Source: Candidatus Sulfotelmatobacter sp. (GTDB taxonomy: Bacteria; Acidobacteriota; Terriglobia; Terriglobales; Acidobacteriaceae). Taken from it: a stretch of 64,000 nucleotides of DNA. Position numbers and translations under genes: made by a program. Position 1 is the stretch's first letter. Each line of letters opens with the position of its first letter. Where the stretch lies: NCBI GenBank assembly GCA_025462865.1, contig JAOAPI010000171.1:62001-126000 (forward strand). The letters are read 5' to 3'. Shown piece by piece: positions 60,683 to 64,000 of the stretch. Below the pieces are notes generated by a model. It was not told where the DNA came from and did not search any database. It saw only the letters and a program-made list of their open reading frames with translations.

Positions 60683-61132
60683 TTAAGCTGCCGGACGCTT
60701 CTCGGCCAGCAAAATGTGCTCGCAATACAGGACCACTTCGTCGCGCTGGTTCAGCACTTCACAAGCTTCCACAACGCGGCCCAAACTCCTACGCTTCGGG
60801 TCTTCCTGTTTTTCTTTGACGGTGACGCGAGTCCGCAGCGTGTCTCCAATAAAAACTGGCTTGGGAAAACGCAACTTGTCATATCCGTAGGTGAAGGCTG
60901 CGGGATTGATTTGATTCGCGGTGAGACCGATGCCGATGGCAAAGGTCATCGTGCCGTGCGCGATGCGCTGACCAAATTGAGTCTGCCGGGCAAACTCGGC
61001 GTCGACGTGATGAGGAAAATAATCTCCGGTGTGCCCGGCGTGGATTACGATGTCGGTTTCGGTAATGGTGCGTCCTGAGGAGACTCGCTGCGCGCCGACA
61101 ACATAATCTTCGAAGTACTCGGTTTGCGTCAT
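60683..61132 (-). CDS. MaoC-like hydratase, second
   Basis: 149 residues, hot-dog fold. The hydratase motif is visible as HTGDYFPHHVDAEFA (D and H dyad), with GQRIAHGTMTFAIGIGL and DKLRFPKPVFIGDTLRTRVTVKEKQ. It shares the [16 protein letters not shown] block with the other MaoC protein, so the two are related and could form a heteromer. Its start overlaps the iclR stop by 4 bp. Confidence 0.86.
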   Translation of the reverse strand: MTQTEYFEDYVVGAQRVSSGRTITETDIVIHAGHTGDYFPHHVDAEFARQTQFGQRIAHGTMTFAIGIGLTANQINPAAFTYGYDKLRFPKPVFIGDTLRTRVTVKEKQEDPKRRSLGRVVEACEVLNQRDEVVLYCEHILLAEKRPAA

Positions 61133-61968
61133 GAGCGCACCGCGCCCGAAGAGAGTTTTAGCCGCTTCCCGCCGATGGCCGAGGAAAGCGCGCGGGCAGC
61201 CCTGCTCAAGGCTTCTTTAACCTGATGTGGACCGATGCTGTCTCCGATCCGCGCAATGAAGGGGACCGTCATGGCCGCGATCGCTTCGCCGTGCTGATTC
61301 AAAACCGGGTAACTGATGTTCACCACGCCGTGCACCTGGTAGCTGGCCAGTTCTTCGTGGCCGCGACGGCGAATCTGGTTCAGGTGACGGTAGATGCCGG
61401 TTGGAATTGGCTTTCTGGAGCGGAAGTGCCATGCGCCGAGAGCGCGGGCGCGCACTTCGTCATTTTGAAAAGCCAGGATCACGTGCCCCGAAGCTGTATT
61501 TAAAAGATCGATATTTGCTCCCAGCCGCACGGAGAAACCCGTGATCCCGGGCGCGTCGAACTGCGCTACGACCACGACCTCAGCGTGGTTCAGCATCGCC
61601 AGATGGCAGGACTGGCCGGTGTCGCTTGCGACCTGCTGCACCAACGGGCGGGCCTGTGCAATTAGTCGTTGCAGCGGATGATGGTGGTGGACAATTTCAA
61701 ACAGCTTGAGAGTGAGCTGGTAGCGCTCGTCCGAGCCTGTACGGGAAATGTAGCCGCGTTCTTCAAGGCACACCAACATCCGGAAAATCTCAGTGACGGT
61801 ACGGCCGAGGCGGCTGGCGATTTCACTATGGGTCAGAGCCTCTGAAACTGAAGCCAGAAGCTCCAGGATGTCCAGACCCTTGTCGAGGGCGGGAGCTGTG
61901 TAGCGGCTTCTTCTGGAAGTCACTTGTCTTCGAGTTGAGAGAGCGTGCCGGGCGGTCATGTTCAGCAA
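61129..61968 (-). CDS. IclR-family transcriptional regulator
   Basis: 279 residues. An N-terminal winged helix (LDKGLDILELLASVSEALTHSEIASRLGRTVTEIFRMLVCLEERGYISR) and a GAF-like effector domain (SCHLAMLNHAEVVVVAQFD, LLNTASGHVILAF, AIAAMTVPFI). Start ATG 61968; M4 is possible. First gene of the minus operon and divergent from the CoA-transferase gene. Probably senses an acid or its CoA product. Confidence 0.9.
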   Translation of the reverse strand: MLNMTARHALSTRRQVTSRRSRYTAPALDKGLDILELLASVSEALTHSEIASRLGRTVTEIFRMLVCLEERGYISRTGSDERYQLTLKLFEIVHHHHPLQRLIAQARPLVQQVASDTGQSCHLAMLNHAEVVVVAQFDAPGITGFSVRLGANIDLLNTASGHVILAFQNDEVRARALGAWHFRSRKPIPTGIYRHLNQIRRRGHEELASYQVHGVVNISYPVLNQHGEAIAAMTVPFIARIGDSIGPHQVKEALSRAARALSSAIGGKRLKLSSGAVRS

Positions 61969-61980
61969 CTTAAATCAGTT

Positions 61981-62025
61981 TACTCGTTAATTTCTCTAAT
62001 GAAAAGAGTATTTCACTGGTAGAAT
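61981..62025. promoter_or_regulatory. Divergent promoter and IclR operator candidate
   Basis: TACTC (61981-61985) and GAGTA (62006-62010) bracket an inner TTTC-tctaat-GAAA palindrome. An extended -10 (TGgTAGAAT, 62017-62025) serves the + gene; AGGAG at 62042-62046 is its ribosome-binding site. Confidence 0.55.
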
Positions 62026-62052
62026 CGCATTGCAGCAGACCAGGAGTTCTAA

Positions 62053-63246
62053 GTGCCACCCTCCACAGATCCCGTTTTCGCCAATGGCATCAATAAAATG
62101 CCAGAAAGGCCGCTCCAGGGCATTCTGGTAGTGGACTTCAGTCAGTTTCTTTCGGGGCCATTGGCAACACTTCGGCTCGCGGATATGGGCGCGCGCGTGA
62201 TCAAGATCGAGCGGCCTGGGAGCGGGGATCTCGGCCGCTCACTATATTTGAGCGATACCGACGTGCATGGCGAAAACACGCTTTTCCACGCCATCAATCG
62301 CAACAAAGAAAGTTACGCGGCCGACCTGAAGAATCCCTCTGACCTGGATAGACTGCGCCAGCTAATTGCGCGGGCTGATGTGATGGTGCAGAATTTTCGT
62401 CCGGGAGTGATGGAACGGCTGGGTTTCGGCTACGACAAGGTTTCGCAGATCAATAGTCGTTTGGTGTATGGAATTGTCTCGGGATATGGAAATGCTGAAG
62501 CGTGGCGTGATCGTCCGGGGCAGGATTTGCTGGCGCAAGCGCGGTCGGGAATCATGTGGCTGAGCGGGGACGAGGGGGACCCTCCGACGCCGATGACGTT
62601 GGCGATCGCTGACATGCTTGCTGGGCATAACCTCTGCGAGGGAATTCTGGCGTGTCTGGTGCGGCGCGGCGTGACTGGTCGTGGTGGATTGGTGGAAACC
62701 AGTTTGATAGAGGCGTTGTTGGACTTCCAATTTGAAGTGCTGACCACGCACTTGAATGACGGGCGAAGACCACCGCGGAGAGGTGCCTTCCGCAATGCGC
62801 ACGCCTACCTCGCAGCGCCTTACGGAGTTTACGATACGGCCGATAGTTATCTGGCGCTGGCCATGACGCACCTTCCGACATTGGGGAAGTTGCTGGAGTT
62901 GCCGGCGCTCCAGGAGATTTCGGATCGCGCCGACGGATTTCGCCGCCGTGACGAGATCAAACAAATCATCGCCCAGCGTCTTAAGCAGCACAGCACAGAG
63001 CACTGGCTCGACATTCTGAACCCCGCCGACATCTGGTGTGCCGAAGTTCTGGATTGGCCCAAGCTCTGCGCCAGTCAGGCGTTTCAGCAGCTTGCCATGC
63101 TACAGACTCTAAGGGATGGAAACGGAATCGAAATTCTGACCACGCGGATTCCCATTCGAATGGATGGCAACACGCTGACCAGCGAGCGGCTTGCTCCTCG
63201 AGTGGGACAACACACCGAAACAATCCAGAGAGAGTTCGGCCTTTAG
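62053..63246 (+). CDS. Class III CoA-transferase (CaiB/BaiF family)
   Basis: 397 residues, GTG start 62053. Family cues: ILVVDFSQFLSGPLATLRLADMGARVIKIERPGSGD, the catalytic aspartate D187 in MTLAIADMLAGHNLCEGILACL, and GLVETSLIEALLDFQFE. Transfers CoA from one acyl-CoA to a carboxylic acid. Divergent from the iclR operon and convergent with the amidohydrolase (stops overlap by 4 bp). Confidence 0.92.
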   Translation: MPPSTDPVFANGINKMPERPLQGILVVDFSQFLSGPLATLRLADMGARVIKIERPGSGDLGRSLYLSDTDVHGENTLFHAINRNKESYAADLKNPSDLDRLRQLIARADVMVQNFRPGVMERLGFGYDKVSQINSRLVYGIVSGYGNAEAWRDRPGQDLLAQARSGIMWLSGDEGDPPTPMTLAIADMLAGHNLCEGILACLVRRGVTGRGGLVETSLIEALLDFQFEVLTTHLNDGRRPPRRGAFRNAHAYLAAPYGVYDTADSYLALAMTHLPTLGKLLELPALQEISDRADGFRRRDEIKQIIAQRLKQHSTEHWLDILNPADIWCAEVLDWPKLCASQAFQQLAMLQTLRDGNGIEILTTRIPIRMDGNTLTSERLAPRVGQHTETIQREFGL

Positions 63247-64000
63247 CTTAACCGGTAGACGCGGACGGCGTTGTCGTAAAACAACTTTCCCTGATTGACC
63301 TCGCCTGCATCCCGCGTGATCAACTGCAATGCCTCCACCCACTGTCGGAAGCTGGCGGAGAGCGTGCAGACGGGCCAGTCGCTGCCGAAGAGTACACGAT
63401 CCCATCCGAAGCTAGAGATTGCATGTTCGATGAACGGCCGCAAATCATCCGCAGTCCATTTTTGCGGATCAGCGTAGGCCACTAGACCGGAGATCTTGCA
63501 TGAGACATTCGGAAACTGCGCGATTTCTGTCATGTGTGCACGCCACGGATCGAGGTTTTTTTCCTTCACTTGGGGCACGCCGCAGTGGTCCAGAATGAAA
63601 ACTACATCGGGACACTTTGAAACTAATTTGATGGCGATGGGCAACTGCCGAGCTAGAACGCAGATGTCGAATGAAAGGCGGTAAGGTGCGAGTGCGGCCA
63701 CGTTCTTAATGAAAGTTGCACCCTGGCCCAATTCGTCGGGTTGAGTGTGGAGGACGCGACGAATTCCTTTGAGTTTAGGATGGCCTGCGATCTGATCGAG
63801 ATAGGAGATGAAATCCTTGCTCTCGGGCCGAGCGCAAGCCACGATTCCTTCAAGTGGATTGTCGGGTTGATCGGCCAGCGCCAGCAGATGGCGGGTCTCA
63901 TCGAGCATGTACGGTTCATCGACGTCGGCTTCCAGATGAACTGACTTTACGACGTTCAGCCCGTCGGCAGCCGCGAGATAGTCGGGCATCCGGAAAGAAC
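63243..64000 (-). CDS. Amidohydrolase_2/lactonase-like protein, 5' end outside window
   Basis: The frame is open to the window edge; at least 252 residues are visible and the usual N-terminal HxH strand is missing, so the start lies beyond 64000. Visible metal-site segments are VHLEADVDEPY, DICVLARQLPIAIKL, ILDHCGVPQ and VLFGSDWPVC. Matches TIM-barrel lactonases such as L-fuconolactonase or LigI. A sugar-acid lactone is a plausible substrate given neighbours. Confidence 0.83.
   Translation of the reverse strand, partial: SFRMPDYLAAADGLNVVKSVHLEADVDEPYMLDETRHLLALADQPDNPLEGIVACARPESKDFISYLDQIAGHPKLKGIRRVLHTQPDELGQGATFIKNVAALAPYRLSFDICVLARQLPIAIKLVSKCPDVVFILDHCGVPQVKEKNLDPWRAHMTEIAQFPNVSCKISGLVAYADPQKWTADDLRPFIEHAISSFGWDRVLFGSDWPVCTLSASFRQWVEALQLITRDAGEVNQGKLFYDNAVRVYRLS

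Noticed and set aside
62362-63003. A 213-codon frame antisense to the CoA-transferase
   Set aside because: Shadow of a conserved gene; no domain.

Overview
The window looks like a chromosomal segment of an Acidobacteriota bacterium (Terriglobia-like). The evidence is a large hopanoid operon, an Oar-type TonB-dependent receptor with an N-terminal carboxypeptidase-regulatory-like domain, SBBP and YVTN beta-propeller secreted proteins, moderately GC-rich sequence, and many dispersed palindromic intergenic repeats. No rRNA, phage, complete insertion sequence or CRISPR array was seen. There is one tRNA (Ser, anticodon CGA).

Layout. 1-2.2 kb: the 3' part of recN, carrying an odd in-frame repeat insertion, then a Phd/VapC-type toxin-antitoxin pair behind a perfect palindrome. 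2.4-13.2 kb (+): ispH, squalene-hopene cyclase, hpnA, hpnG, two zinc alcohol dehydrogenases, hpnC, hpnD and hpnE, which together make squalene from farnesyl-PP via the HpnCDE route, cyclise it to hopene and process the hopanoid side chain. 13.3-21.6 kb: accessory secreted proteins and a REP/RAYT region in which two decayed RAYT transposase fragments flank a phosphoesterase lipoprotein gene. 21.6-24.0 kb (-): radical-SAM hpnJ with two half-size DMT/SMR-type membrane proteins, a candidate hopanoid tailoring and flipping module. 24-41 kb: TolC, an HlyD-type adaptor, hslR, an exonuclease, queF, a RES/Xre toxin-antitoxin pair, an MFS-glycosyltransferase pair, an RsbW/RsbV-like anti-sigma switch, a C45-like acyltransferase, and a MarR-YceI-pirin cluster with shared operator-like sites.

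41-64 kb looks like an organic-acid or sugar-acid catabolic island. On the + strand it holds a TonB receptor, a di-CxxCH/YVTN fusion protein, an ACS-type MFS transporter and two further propeller proteins. On the - strand a three-gene unit encodes an amidohydrolase, a Tat-signal MmgE/PrpD protein and a tartrate/D-malate dehydrogenase. A two-component system follows on +. A tightly packed - operon then encodes IclR, MaoC, a solute-binding-like protein without a signal peptide, MaoC, RraA, and split UxaA small and large subunits. It diverges from a class III CoA-transferase, which converges on an amidohydrolase_2/lactonase cut by the window edge. By inference, an acid is imported, activated as a CoA thioester, hydrated or dehydrated, and cleaved by an RraA-type aldolase. 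The substrate cannot be read from sequence.

Methods and limits: everything here was read by eye. No alignment, profile or structure search was run. Protein family calls rest on recognised motifs and architecture.
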